Part shown: piece by piece, positions 1 through 13,200 of the stretch
How positions within the stretch are numbered: position 1 is the first letter of the stretch
Layout of the letters: every line of letters starts with the position of its first letter
Source: Cornus controversa
Lineage: Eukaryota; Streptophyta; Magnoliopsida; Cornales; Cornaceae
Length of the DNA: 64,000 nt
NCBI GenBank assembly: GCA_026545225.1
Contig: CM048850.1
Location: 558,001 to 622,000, forward strand
Reading direction: 5' to 3'
The notes under the pieces: model-generated
Seen by the model: only the letters and a program-made list of their open reading frames with translations
The model's database searches: none
What the model was told of the DNA's origin: nothing
Position numbers and translations under genes: made by a program

Positions 1-54
1 TGTACATCCGAAAGAAATGGGTATGGCAACAACAATTTTGAACTAGCTTCATTT

Positions 55-1391
55 GAGTTGTTTTGATTTTAAAAGTCCAATTCCAAGAGAAATCGTGCTA
101 TACTCAGAATCATGCATTGCTTTGTGTCAAATTCGACCGTTTAGACGTCGAAAAGAAACAACGAGCATGTCGATCCCAACTTGATCTTGTTCGGTTTGAG
201 TCATTTTATTCAATACCAGTAATTCGTAGCAAAAATTATGCATGATCACAATTGTGGGATGCTTTGTGACGAATTCGACCGTCTAGACATCCAAAAGAAA
301 GGAGCAAGTCAACAACGATTTTAAACTTGCTTTGTCTGAGTTGTTTCGACTCGAAAAGTCCCATTCCAGGAGAAATTATGTCGTGCGATGCTTTTTCCCG
401 AATTCGACCGTCTGGAAGTCGGAAAGAAACAATGTGCACGTCAATCCGGTCTCCATCCATTTTTGTTTGATTTGTTCTTATTCGAAAAGACCCATTCCAA
501 GAAGAAACCTTGCACGATCATAAACCGTGCGGTGTTTTGTTCCAGATTCTACCGTCTTGACTTCCAGAAGAAATGATCATTGCAACAATGATTTTAAACT
601 AGCTTCCTTTGAGTTGTTTTGATTCGAAAAGTCCTATTCCTTGATAGATCTTTTCACAATCAGTTTTGTACGTTGCTTTCTGCCAAACTCGACCGGTTTG
701 ATGTGCAAAAGAAACGACAAGCACGTTGATCACATCTTCATCCTACGTTTTTTGAGTAGTTATGAATCGAAAAGAGCAATTCCTTGTAGAAATCGTGTAT
801 GATCACAACCTTATGGTGGTTTGTGCTAACTCTGATTGTCTGGACATTTAAAAGAAACAATTAGCAAGCTATCAATGATTTTCGTTTGAGTTATTTTGAT
901 TCGAAAAGCCCCATTCCTAGAGAAATCGTGTCACAATCAGAATCGTACGTTATTTGTTACCAAATTAGACCGTCAAGACGTCGAAAAGAAACGACGAGCA
1001 TGTCGATCCGATCTTCATCATGTTTTGTTTGAGTCGTTACGAATCGAAAAGAACAATTCCTTGCAGAAATCAAGCATGACAACAACAGTTTTAAACTATC
1101 TGTGTTTGAGATGCTTTGATTTAAAAAGTCCCATTAATAGAGAAATTGTGCCATAATTAAAACCGTACGTTGCTTTTTCCCGAGTTCGACCGTCTGGACG
1201 TCAAAAGCAAGCAATGATCGTGCCAATCCGATCTTCATCCTATTTTGTTTAAGTCGTTCTGATTCAGAAAGAGCAATTCTTTACAGAAATGGTGCGTGAT
1301 CACAACCATATGGTGCTTTATGCCAAAATCGACCATATGTACATCCGAAAGAAATGGGCATGGCAACAACAATTTTGAACTAGCTTCATTT
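55..1391. repeat. Reference HOR unit, short (S) form, 1337 bp
   Basis: Monomer starts, read from the 'gag(t)' anchor, are: m1 55 (143 bp), m2 198 (140), m3 338 (131), m4 469 (142), m5 611 (143), m6 754 (134), m7 888 (143), m8 1031 (77), m9 1108 (143), m10 1251 (141). Odd monomers end with a 'cgatc..atcttcatcctattttgttt'-like tail (type B). Even monomers end with an 'aacaacgattttaaactag'-like tail (type A). The unit is therefore five B-A dimers. The S form is defined by 'atgattttcgttt' at the end of m6, where the long form has ten more bases. Other S units start at 2739, 5422, 18881, 22913, 25597, 28280, 46989, 50465, 54492, 55829 and 62551. Confidence 0.93.
1031..1107. repeat. Monomer 8, internally deleted (77 bp instead of about 141)
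   Basis: Aligned with monomer 10 (1251-1391), monomer 8 matches through '...cagaaat', then jumps directly to '..gcatgacaacaacag'. It lacks about 64 bp that contain the conserved ttcgaccgtc core. In the intact monomer the missing segment lies between two 'agaaat' copies ('acagaaatgg' and 'aagaaatggg'), so the deletion joins short direct repeats. The same short monomer occurs in each HOR unit I inspected on both sides of the retrotransposon, so it predates array expansion. Confidence 0.85.
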
Positions 1392-2738
1392 GAGTTGTTT
1401 TGATTTTAAAAGTCCAATTCCAAGAGAAATCGTGCTATACTCAGAATCATGCATTGCTTTGTGCCAAATTCGACCGTTTAGACGTCGAAAAGAAACAACG
1501 AGCATGTCGATCCCAACTTGTTCCTATTCGGTTTGAGTCATTTTATTCAATACCTGCAATTGGTAGCGAAAATTGTGCATAATCACAACTGTGGGATGCT
1601 TTGTCACGAATTCGACCGTCTAGACATCCAAAATAAAGGAGCAAGTCAACAACGATTTTAAACTTGCTTTGTCTGAGTTGCTTCGACTCGAAAAGTCCCA
1701 TTCCCGGAGAAATTATGTTGTGCGATGCTTTTTCCTGAATTCGACCGTCTGGAAGTCGGAAAGAAACAATGTGCACGTCAATCCGGTCTCCATCCATTTT
1801 TGTTTGATTTGTTCTTATTCGAAAAGACCCATTCCAAGAAGAAACCTTGCACGATCATAAACCGTGCGGTGTTTTGTGCCAGATTCTACCGTCTTGACTT
1901 GCAGAAGAAATGAGCATCGCAACAACGATTTTAAACTAGTTTCGTTTGAGTTGTTTTGATTCGAAAAGTCCCATTCCTTGAGAAATCTTGCCACAATCAG
2001 TTTCGTTTGTTGCTTTTTGCAAACCTCGACCGGTTTGATGTTCAAAAGAAACGACAATCACGTTGATCAGATCTTCATCCTACTTTTTTTGAGTAGTTAT
2101 GAATCGAAGTGAGCAACTCCGTGTAGAAATCGTGTATGATAACAACCTTGTGCTGCTTTGTGCCAACTTTGATTGTCTGGACGTTTAAAAGGAACAATGA
2201 GGAAGCTGTCAACGATTTTAAACTAGTTTCGTTTGAGTTATTTTGATTCGAGAAGCCCCATTCCTAGAGAAATCGTGACACAATCAGAATTGTACGTTGC
2301 TTGTTGCCAAATTAGACCGTCAAGACGTCCAACAGAAACGACGAGCATGTCGATCCGATCTTCATCATGTTTTGTTTCAGTCATTACGAATCGAAAAGAA
2401 CAATTCCTTGCATAAATCAAGCATGACAACAACAGTTTTAAACTAGCTTTGTTTGAGATGCTTTGATTTAAAAAGTCACATTCCTAGAGAAATTGTGCCA
2501 TAATTAAAACCGTACGTTGCTTTTTCTCGAACTCGACCGTTTGGACGTCAAAAGCAAGCAATGATCGTGCCAATCCGATCTTCATCCTATTTTGTTTAAG
2601 TCGTTCTGATTCAGAAAGAGCAATTCTTTACTGAAATGGAGCACGATCACAACCATATGGTGCTTTATGCCAAAATCGACCATATGTACATCCGAAAGAA
2701 ATGGGTATGGCAACAACAATTTTGAACTAGCTTCATTT
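1392..2738. repeat. Reference HOR unit, long (L) form, 1347 bp
   Basis: The monomer order is the same as in the S unit (starts 1392, 1535, 1675, 1806, 1948, 2091, 2235, then m8-m10). m6 is 144 bp because it keeps the full A-type tail 'gattttaaactagtttcgttt'. L and S units also differ at linked substitutions in m5-m8, for example 'gttgcttgttgccaaatt' (L) against 'gttatttgttaccaaatt' (S) in m7. They are therefore two haplotypes of the HOR rather than one recurrent deletion. Confidence 0.92.
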
Positions 2739-5700
2739 GAGTTGTTTTGATTTTAAAAGTCCAATTCCAAGAGAAATCGTGCTATACTCAGAATCATGCA
2801 TTGCTTTGTGTCAAATTCGACCGTTTAGACGTCGAAAAGAAACAACGAGCATGTCGATCCCAACTTGATCCTGTTCGGTTTGAGTCATTTTATTCAATAC
2901 TAGTAATTCGTAGCAAAAATTATGCATGATCACAACTGTGGGATGCTTTGTCACGAATTCGACCGTCTAGACATCCAAAAGAAAGGAGCAAGTCAACAAC
3001 GATTTTAAACTTGCTTTGTCTGAGTTGTTTCGACTCGAAAAGTCCCATTCCAGGAGAAATTATGTCGTGCGATGCTTTTTCCCGAATTCGACCTTCTGGA
3101 TGTCGGAAAGAAACAATGTGCACGTCAATCCGGTCTTGATCCATTTTTGTTTGATTTGTTCTTATTCGAAAAGACCCATTCCAAGAAAAAACCTTGCACG
3201 ATCATAAACCGTGCGGTGTTTTGTGCCAGATTCTACCGTCTTGACTTCCAGAAGAAATGATCATTGCAACAATGATTTTAAACTAGCTTCCTTTGAGTTG
3301 TTTTGATTCGAAAAGTCCTATTCCTTGATAGATCTTTTCACAATCAGTTTTGTACGTTGCTTTCTGCCGAACTCGACCGGTTTGATGTGCAAAAGAAACG
3401 ACAAGCACGTTGATCACATCTTCATCCTACGTTTTTTGAGTAGTTATGAATCGAAAAGAGCAATTCCTTGTAGAAATCGTGTATGATCACAACCTTATGG
3501 TGGTTTGTGCTAACTCTGATTGTCTGGACATTTAAAAGAAACAATTAGCAAGCTATCAATGATTTTCGTTTGAGTTATTTTGATTCGAAAAGCCCCATTC
3601 CTGGAGAAATCGTGCCACAATCAGAATCGTACGTTATTTGTTACCAAATTAGACCGTCAAGACGTCGAAAAGAAACGACGAGCATGTCGATCCGATCTTC
3701 ATCATGTTTTGTTTGAGTCGTTACGAATCGAAAAGAACAATTCCTTGCAGAAATCAAGCATGACAACAACAGTTTTAAACTATCTGTGTTTGAAATGCTT
3801 TGATTTAAAAAGTCCCATTCATAGAGAAATTGTGCCATAATTAAAACCGTACGTTGCTTTTTCCCGAATTCGACCATCTGGACGTCAAAAGCAAGCAATG
3901 ATCGTGCCAATCCGATCTTCATCCTATTTGTTTAAGTCGTTCTGATTCAGAAAGAGCAATTCTTTACAGAAATGGTGCGTGATCACAACCATATGGTGCT
4001 TTATGCCAAAATCGACCATATGTACATCCGAAAGAAATGGGCATGGCAACAACAATTTTGAACTAGCTTCATTTGAGTTGTTTTGATTTTAAAAGTCCAA
4101 TTCCAAGAGAAATCGTGCTATACTCAGAATCATGCATTGCTTTATGCCAAATTCGACCGTTTAGACGTCGAAAAGAAACAACGAGCATGTCGATCCCAAC
4201 TTGATCCTATTCGGTTTGAGTCATTTTATTCAAGACCTGCAATTGGTAGCGAAAGTTGTGCATAATCACAACTGTGGGATGCTTTGTCACGAATTCGACC
4301 GTCTAGACATCCAAAATAAAGGAGCAAGTCAACAACGATTTTAAACTTGCTTTGTCTGAGTTGCTTCAACTCGAAAAGTCCCATTCCCGGAGAAATTATG
4401 TTGTGCGATACTTTTTCCTGAATTCGACCGTCTGGAAGTCGGAAAGAAACAATGTGCACGTCAATCCGTTCTCCATCCATTTTTGTTTGATTTGTTCTTA
4501 TTCGAAAAGACCCATTCCTAGAAGAAACCTTGCACGATCATAAACCGTGCGGTGTTTTGTGCGAGATTCTACCTTCTTGACTTGTAGGAAAAATGAGCAT
4601 CGCAACAACGATTTTAAACTAGTTTCGTTTGAGTTGTTTTGATTCGAAAAGTCCCATTCCTTGAGAAATCTTGCCACAATCAGTTTCGTATGTTGCTTTT
4701 TGCGAAACTCGACCGGTTTGATGTCCAAAAGAAACGACAAGCACGTTGATCAGATCTTCATCCTACTTTTTTTGAGTAGTTATGAATCGAAGTGAGCAAC
4801 TCCGTGTAGAAATCGTGTATGATAACAACCTTGTGCTGCTTTGTGCCAACTTTGATTGTCTGGACGTTTAAAAGGAACAATGAGGAAGCTGTCAACGATT
4901 TTAAACTAGTTTCGTTTGAGTTATTTTGATTCGAGAAGCCCCATTCCTAGAGAAATCGTGACACAATCAGAATTGTACGTTGCTTGTTGCCAAATTAGAC
5001 CGTCAAGACGTCCAACAGAAACGACGAGCATGTCGATCCGATCTTCATCATGTTTTGTTTCAGTCATTACGAATCGAAAAGAACAATTCCTTGCATAAAT
5101 CAAGCATGACAACAACAGTTTTAAACTAGCTTTGTTTGAGATGCTTTGATTTAAAAAGTCCCATTCCTAGAGAAATTGTGCCATAATTAAAACCGTACGT
5201 TGCTTTTTCTCGAATTCGACCGTCTGGACGTCAAAAGCAAGCAATGATCGTGCCAATCCGATCTTCATCCTATTTTGTTTAAGTCGTTCAGATTCAGAAA
5301 GAGCAATTCTTTACAGAAATGGAGCATGATCACAACCATATGGTGCTTTATGCCAAAATCGACCATATGTACATCCGAAAGAAATGGGCATGGCAACAAC
5401 AATTTTGAACTAGCTTCATTTGAGTTGTTTTGATTTTAAAAGTCCAATTCCAAGAGAAATCGTGCTATACTCAGAATCATGCATTGCTTTGTGCCAAATT
5501 CGACCGTTTAGACGTCGAAAAGAAACAACGAGCATGTCGATCCCAACTTGATCCTGTTCGGTTTGAGTCATTTTATTCAATACCAGTAATTCGTAGCGAA
5601 AATTGTGCATGATCACAACTGTGGGATGCTTTGTCACGAATTCGACCGTCTAGACATCCAAAAGAAAGGAGCAAGTCAACAACGATTTTAAACTTGCTTT

Positions 5701-7299
5701 GTCTGAGTTGTTTCGACTCGAAAAGTCCCATTCCAGGAGAAATTATGTCGTGCGATGGTTTTTCCCGAATTCGACCGTCTGGAAGTCGGAAAGAAACAAT
5801 GTGCACGTCAATCCGGTCTCCATCCATTTTTGTTTGATTTGTTCTTATTCGAAAAGACCCATTCCAAGAAGAAACCTTGCACGATCATAAACCGTGCGGT
5901 GTTTTGTGCCAGATTCTACCGTCTTGACTTCCAGAAGAAATGATCATTGCAACAATGATTTTAAACTAGCTTCCTTTGAGTTGTTTTGATTCGAAAAGTC
6001 CTATTCCTTGATAGATCTTTTCACAATCAGTTTTGTACGTTGCTTTCTGCCAAACTCGACCGGTTTGATGTGCAAAAGAAACGACAAGCACGTTGATCAC
6101 ATCTTCATCCTACGTTTTTTGAGTAGTTATGAATCGAAAAGAGCAATTCCTTGTAGAAATCGTGTATGATCACAACCTTATGGTGGTTTGTGCTAACTCT
6201 GATTGTCTGGACATTTAAAAGAAACAATTAGCAAGCTATCAATGATTTTCATTTGAGTTATTTTGATTCGAAAAGCCCCATTCCTAGAGAAATCGTGCCA
6301 CAATCAGAATCGTACATTATTTGTTACCAAATTAGACCGTCAAGACGTCGAAAAGAAACGACGAGCATGTCGATCCGATCTTCATCATGTTTTGTTTGAG
6401 TCGTTACTAATCGAAAAGAACAATTCCTTGCAGAAATCAAGCATGACAACAACAGTTTTAAACTATCTGTGTTTGAGATGCTTTGATTTAAAAAGTCCCA
6501 TTCATAGAGAAATTGTGCCATAATTAAAACCGTACGTTGCTTTTTCCCGAATTCGACCATCTGGACGTCAAAAGCAAGCAATGATCGTGCCAATCCGATC
6601 TTCATCCTATTTGTTTAAGTCGTTCTGATTCCGAAAGAGCAATTCTTTACTGAAATGGTGCGTGATCACAACCATATGGTGCTTTATGCCAAAATCGACC
6701 ATATGTACATCCGAAAGAAATGGGCATGGCAATAACAATTTTGAACTAGCTTCATTTGAGTTGTTTTGATTTTAAAAGTCCAATTCCAAGAGAAATCGTG
6801 CTATACTCAGAATCATGCATTGCTTTGTGCCAAATTCGACCGTTTAGACGTCGAAAAGAAACAACGAGCTTGTCGATCCCAACTTGATCCTATTCGGTTT
6901 GAGTCATTTTATTCAATACCTGCAATTGGTAGCGAAAATTGTGCATAATCACAACTGTGGGATGCTTTGTCACGAATTCGACCGTCTAGACATCCAAAAT
7001 AAAGGAGCAAGTCAACAACGATTTTAAACTTGCTTTGTCTGAGTTGCTTCGACTCGAAAAGTCCCATTCCCGGAGAAATTATGTTGTGCGATGCTTTTTC
7101 CTGAATTCGACCGTCTGGAAGTCGGAAAGAAACAATGTGCACGTCAATCCGGTCTCCATCCATTTTTGTTTGATTTGTTCTTATTCGAAAAGACCCATTC
7201 CAAGAAGAAACCTTGCACGATCATAAACCGTGCGGTGTTTTGTGCGAGATTCTACCGTCTTGACTTGCAGAAGAAATGAGCATCGCAACAACGATTTTA

Positions 7300-10200
7300 A
7301 ACTAGTTTCGTTTGAGTTGTTTTGATTCGAAAAGTCTCATTCCTTGAGAAGTCTTGCCACAATCAGTTTCGTATGTTGCTTTTTGCGAAACTCGCTCGGT
7401 TTGATGTCCAAAAGAAACGACAAGCACGTTGATCAGATCTTCGTCCTACTTTTTTTGAGTAGTTATGAATCGAAGTGAGCAACTCCGTGTAGAAATCGTG
7501 TATGATAATAATCTTGTGCTGCTTTGTGCCAACTTTGATTGTCTGGACGTTTAAAAGGAACAATGAGCAAGCTGTCAACGATTTTAAACTAGTTTCGTTT
7601 GAGTTATTTTGATTCGAGAAGCGCCATTCCTAGAGAAATCGTGCCTCAATCAGAATTGTACGTCGCTGGTTGCCAAATTAGACCGTCAAGACGTCGAAAA
7701 GAAACGACGAGCATGTCGATCCGATCTTCATCATGTTTTGTTTGAGTCGTTACGAATGGAAAAGAACAATTCCTTGCAGAAATCAAGCATGACAACAATA
7801 ATTTTAAACTAGCTTTGTTTGAGATGCTTTGATTTAAAAAGTCCCATTCCTAGAGAAATTGTGCCATAATTAAAACCGTACGTTGCTTTTTCCCGAATTC
7901 GACCGTCTGGACGTCAAAAGCAAGCAATGATCGTGCCAATCCGATCTTCATCCTATTTTGTTTAAGTCGTTCTGATTCAGAAAGAGCAATTCTTTACTGA
8001 AATGGTGCGTGATCACAACCATATGGTGCTTTATGCCAAAATCGACCATATGTACATCCGAAAGAAATGGGCATGGCAACAACAATTTTGAACTAGCTTC
8101 ATTTGAGTTGTTTTGATTTTAAAAGTCCAATTCCAAGAGAAATCGTGCTATACTCAGAATCATGCATTGCTTTGTGCCAAATTCGACCGTTTAGACGTCG
8201 AAAAGAAACAAAGAGCATGTCGATCCCAACTTGATCCTATTCGGTTTGAGTCATTTTATTCAATACCTGCAATTGGTAGCGGAAATTGTGCATAATCACA
8301 ACTGTGGGATGCTTTGTCACGAATTCGACCGTCTAGACATCCAAAAGAAAGGAGCAAGTCAACAACGATTTTAAACTTGCTTTGTCTGAGTTGCTTCGAC
8401 TCGAAAAGTCCCATTCCAGGAGAAATTATGTTGTGCGATGCTTTTTCCCGAATTCGACCGTCTGGAAGTCGGAAAGAAACAATGTGCACGTCAATCCGGT
8501 CTCCATCCATTTTTGTTTGATTTGTTCTTATTCGAAAAGACCCATTCCAAGAAGAAACCTTGCACGATCATAAACCGTGCGGTGTTTTGTTCCAGATTCT
8601 ACCGTCTTGACTTGCAGAAGAAATGAGCATCGCAACAACGATTTTAAACTTGTTTCGTTTGAGTTGTTTTGATTCGAAAAGTCTCATTCCTTGAGAAATC
8701 TTGCCACAATCAGTTTCGTATGTTGCTTTTTGTGAAACTCGCTTGGTTTGATGTCCAAAAGAAATGACAAGCACGTTGATCAGATCTTCGTCCTACTTTT
8801 TTTGAGTAGTTATGAATCGTAGTGAGCAACTCCGTGTAAAAATCGTGTATGATAATAACCTTGTCCTGCTTTATGCCAACTTTGATTGTCTGGACGTTTA
8901 AAAGGAACAATGAGCAAACTGTCAACGATTTTAAACTAGTTTCGTTTGAGTTATTTTGATTCGAGAAGCCCCATTCCTGGAGAAATCGTGCCACAATCAG
9001 AATTGTACGTCGCTGGTTGCCAAATTAGACCGTCAAGACGTCCAAAAGAAACGACGAGCATGTCGATCCGATCTTCATCATGTTTTGTTTGAGTCGTTAC
9101 GAATCGAAAAGAACAATTCCTTGCAGAAATCAAGCATGACAACAACAATTTTAAACTAGCTTTGTTTGAGATGCTTTGATTTAAAAAGTCCCATTCCTAG
9201 AGAAATTGTGCCATCATTAAAACCGTACGTTGCTTTTTCCCGAATTTGACCGTCTGGACGTCAAAAGCAAGCAATGATCGTGCCAATCCGATCTTCATCC
9301 TATTTTGTTTAAGTCGTTCTGATTCAGAAAGAGCAATTCTTTACAGAAATGGTGCGTGATCACAACCGTATGGTGCTTTGTGCCAAAATCGACCATATGT
9401 ACATCCGAAAGAAATGGGCATGGCAACAACAATTTTGAACTAGCTTCATTTGAGTTATTTTGATTTTAAAAGTCGCATTCCAAGAGAAATCGTGCTATAC
9501 TCAGAATCATTCATTGCTTTGTGCGAAATTCGACCGTTTAGACGTCGAAAAGAAACAACGAGCATGTCGATCCCAACTTGATCTTGTTCTGTTTGAGTCA
9601 TTTTATTAAATACCAGCAATTCGTAGCGAAAATTGTGCATGATCACAACTGTGGGATGCTTTGTCACGAATTTGACCGTCTAGACATCCAAAAGAAAGGA
9701 GCAAGTCAACAACGATTTTAAACTTGCTTTGTCTGAGTTGCTTCGACTCGAAAAGTCCCATTCCAGGAGAAATTATGTCGTGTGTTGCTTTTTCCCGAAT
9801 TCGACCGTCTGGAAGTCGGAAAGAAATAATGTGCACGTCAATCCGGTCTCCATCCATTTTTGTGTGATTTGTTCTTATTCGAAAAGACCCATTCCAAGAA
9901 GAAACCTTGCACGATCATAAACCGTGCGGTGTTTTGTGCCAGATTCTACCGTCTTGACTTGCAGAAGAAATGAGCATCGCAACAACGATTTTAAACTAGT
10001 TTCGTTTGAGTTGTTTTGATTCGAAAAGTCTCATTCCTTGAGAAATCTTGCCACAATCAGTTTCGTATGTTGCTTTTTGCGAAACTCGCTCGGTTTGATG
10101 TCCAAAAGAAACGACAAGCACGTTGATCAGATCTTCGTCCTACTTTTTTTGAGTAGTTATGAATCGAAGTGAGCAACTCCGTGTAGAAATCGTGTGTGAT

Positions 10201-13200
10201 AATAACCTTGTCCTGCTTTGTGCCAACTTTGATTGTCTGGACGTTTAAAAGGAACAATGAGCAAGCTGTCAACGATTTTAAACTAGTTTCGTTTGAGTTA
10301 TTTTGATTCGAGAAGCCCCATTCCTTGAGAAATCGTGCCACAATCAGAATTGTACGTCGCTGGTTGCCAAATTAGACCGTCAAGACGTCCAAAAGAAACG
10401 ACGAGCATGTCGATCCGATCTTCATCATGTTTTGTTTGAGTCGTTACGAATCGAAAAGAACAATTCCTTGCAGAAATCAAGCATGACAACAACAATTTTA
10501 AACTAGCTTTGTTTGAGATGCTTTGATTTAAAAAGTCCCATTCCTAGAGAAATTGTGCCATAATTAAAACCGTACGTTGCTTTTTCACGAATTCGACCGT
10601 CTGGACGTCAAAAGCAAGCAATGATCGTGCCAATCCGATCTTCATCCTATTTTGTTTAAGTCGTTCTGATTCAGAAAGAGCAATTCTTTACAGAAATGGT
10701 GCGTGATCACAACCGTATGGTGCTTTGTGCCAAAATCGACCATATGCACATCTGAAAGAAATGGGCATGGCAACAACAATTTTGAAGTAGCTTCATTTGA
10801 GTTGTTTTGATTTTAAAAGTCCAATTCCAAGAGAAATCGTGCTATACTCAGAATCATGCATTGCTTTGTGCCAAATTCGACCGTTTAGACGTCGAAAAGA
10901 AACAACGAGCATCTCGATCCCAACTTGATCCTGTTCTGTTTGAGTCATTTTATTCAATACCAGCAATTCGTAGCGGAAATTGTGCATGATCACAACTGTG
11001 GGATGCTTTGTCACGAATTCGACCGTCTAGACATCCAAAAGAAAGGAGCAAGTCAACAACGATTTTAAACTTGCTTTGTCTGAGTTGCTTCGACTCGAAA
11101 AGTCCCATTCCAGGAGAAATTATGTCGTGTGTTGCTTTTTCCCGAATTCGACCGTCTGGAAGTCGGAAAGAAACAATGTGCACGTCAATCCGGTCTCCAT
11201 CCATTTTTGTTTGATTTGTTCTGATTCGAAAAGACACATTCCAAGAAGAAACCTTGCACGATCATAAACCGTGCGGTGTTTTGTGCCAGATTCTACCGTC
11301 TTGACTTGCAGAAGAAATGAGCATCGCAACAACGATTTTAAACTAGTTTCGTTTGAGTTGTTTTGATTCGAAAAGTCTCATTCCTTGAGAAATCTTGCCA
11401 CAATCAGTTTCGTATGTTGCTTTTTGCGAAACTCGCTCGGTTTGATGTCCAAAAGAAACGACAAGCACGTTGATCAGATCTTCGTCCTACTTTTTTTGAG
11501 TAGTTATGAATCGAAGTGAGCAACTCCGTGTAGAAATCGTGTATGATAATAACCTTGTGCTGCTTTGTGCCAACTTTGATTGTCTGGACGTTTAAAAGGA
11601 ACAATGAGCAAGCTGTCAACGATTTTAAACTAGTTTCGTTTGAGTTATTTTGATTCGAGAAGCGCCATTCCTAGAGAAATCGTGCCTCAATCAGAATTGT
11701 ACGTCGCTGGTTGCCAAATTAGACCGTCAAGACGTCGAAAAGAAACGATGAGCATGTCGATCCGATCTTCATCATGTTTTGTTTGAGTCGTTACGAATCG
11801 AAAAGAACAATTCCTTGCAGAAATCAAGCATGACAACAATAATTTTAAACTAGCTTTGTTTGAGATGCTTTGATTTAAAAAGTCCCATTCCTAGAGAAAT
11901 TGTGCCATAATTAAAACCGTACGTTGCTTTTTCCCGAATTCGACCGTCTGGACGTCAAAAGCAAGCAATGATCGTGCCAATCCGATCTTCATCCTATTTT
12001 GTTTAAGTCGTTCTGATTCAGAAAGAGCAATTCTTTACAGAAATGGTGCGTGATCACAACCATATGGTGCTTTATGCCAAAATCGACCATATGTACATCC
12101 GAAAGAAATGGGCATGGCAACAACAATTTTGAACTAGCTTCATTTGAGTTGTTTTGATTTTAGAAGTCCAATTCCAAGAGAAATCGTGCTATACTCAGAA
12201 TCATGCATTGCTTTGTGCCAAATTCAACCGTTTAGACGTCGAAAAGAAACAACGAGCATGTCGATCCCAACTTGATCCTATTCGGTTTGAGTCATTTTAT
12301 TCAATACCTGCAATTGGTAGCGGAAATTGTGCATAATCACAACTGTGGGATGCTTTGTCACGAATTCGACCGTCTAGACATCCAAAAGAAAGGAGCAAGT
12401 CAACAACGATTTTAAACTTGCTTTGTCTGAGTTGCTTCGACTCGAAAAGTCCCATTCCAGGAGAAATTATGTTGTGCGATGCTTTTTCCCGAATTCGACC
12501 GTCTGGAAGTCGGAAAGAAACAATGTGCACGTCAATCCGGTCTCCATCCATTTTTGTTTGATTTGTTCTTATTCGAAAAGACCCATTCCAAGAAGAAACC
12601 TTGCACGATCATAAACCGTGCGGTGTTTTGTTCCAGATTCTACCGTCTTGACTTGCAGAAGAAATGAGCATCGCAACAACGATTTTAAACTAGTTTCGTT
12701 TGAGTTGTTTTGATTCGAAAAGTCTCATTCCTTGAGAAATCTTGCCACAATCAGTTTCGTATGTTGCTTTTTGCGAAACTCGCTCGGTTTGATGTCCAAA
12801 AGAAACGACAAGCACGTTGATCAGATCTTCGTCCTACTTTTTTTGAGTAGTTATGAATTGAAGTGAGCAACTCCGTGTAGAAATCGTGTATGATAATAAC
12901 CTTGTGCTGCTTTATGCCAACTTTGATTGTCTGGACGTTTAAAAGGAACAATGAGCAAGTTGTCAACGATTTTAAACTAGTTTCGTTTGAGTTATTTTGA
13001 TTCGAGAAGCCCCATTCCTGGAGAAATCGTGCCACAATCAGAATTGTACGTCGCTGGTTGCCAAATTAGACCGTCAAGACGTCCAAAAGAAACGACGAGC
13101 ATGTCGATCCGATCTTCATCATGTTTTGTTTGAGTCGTTACGAATCGAAAAGAACAATTCCTTGCAGAAATCAAGCATGACAACAACAATTTTAAACTAG

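Larger units (their letters stand above)
55..7100. repeat. Array domain 1: alternating S and L units
   Basis: Units starting at 55 (S), 1392 (L), 2739 (S), 4075 (L), 5422 (S) and 6758 (L) alternate strictly, giving a 2.68-kb super-period. S units at 2739 and 5422 are 1336 bp because a further T is missing in 'cctatttgttt' (m9 tail). The domain ends inside the unit at 6758, where the domain-2 markers first appear (about 7390). Confidence 0.85.
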
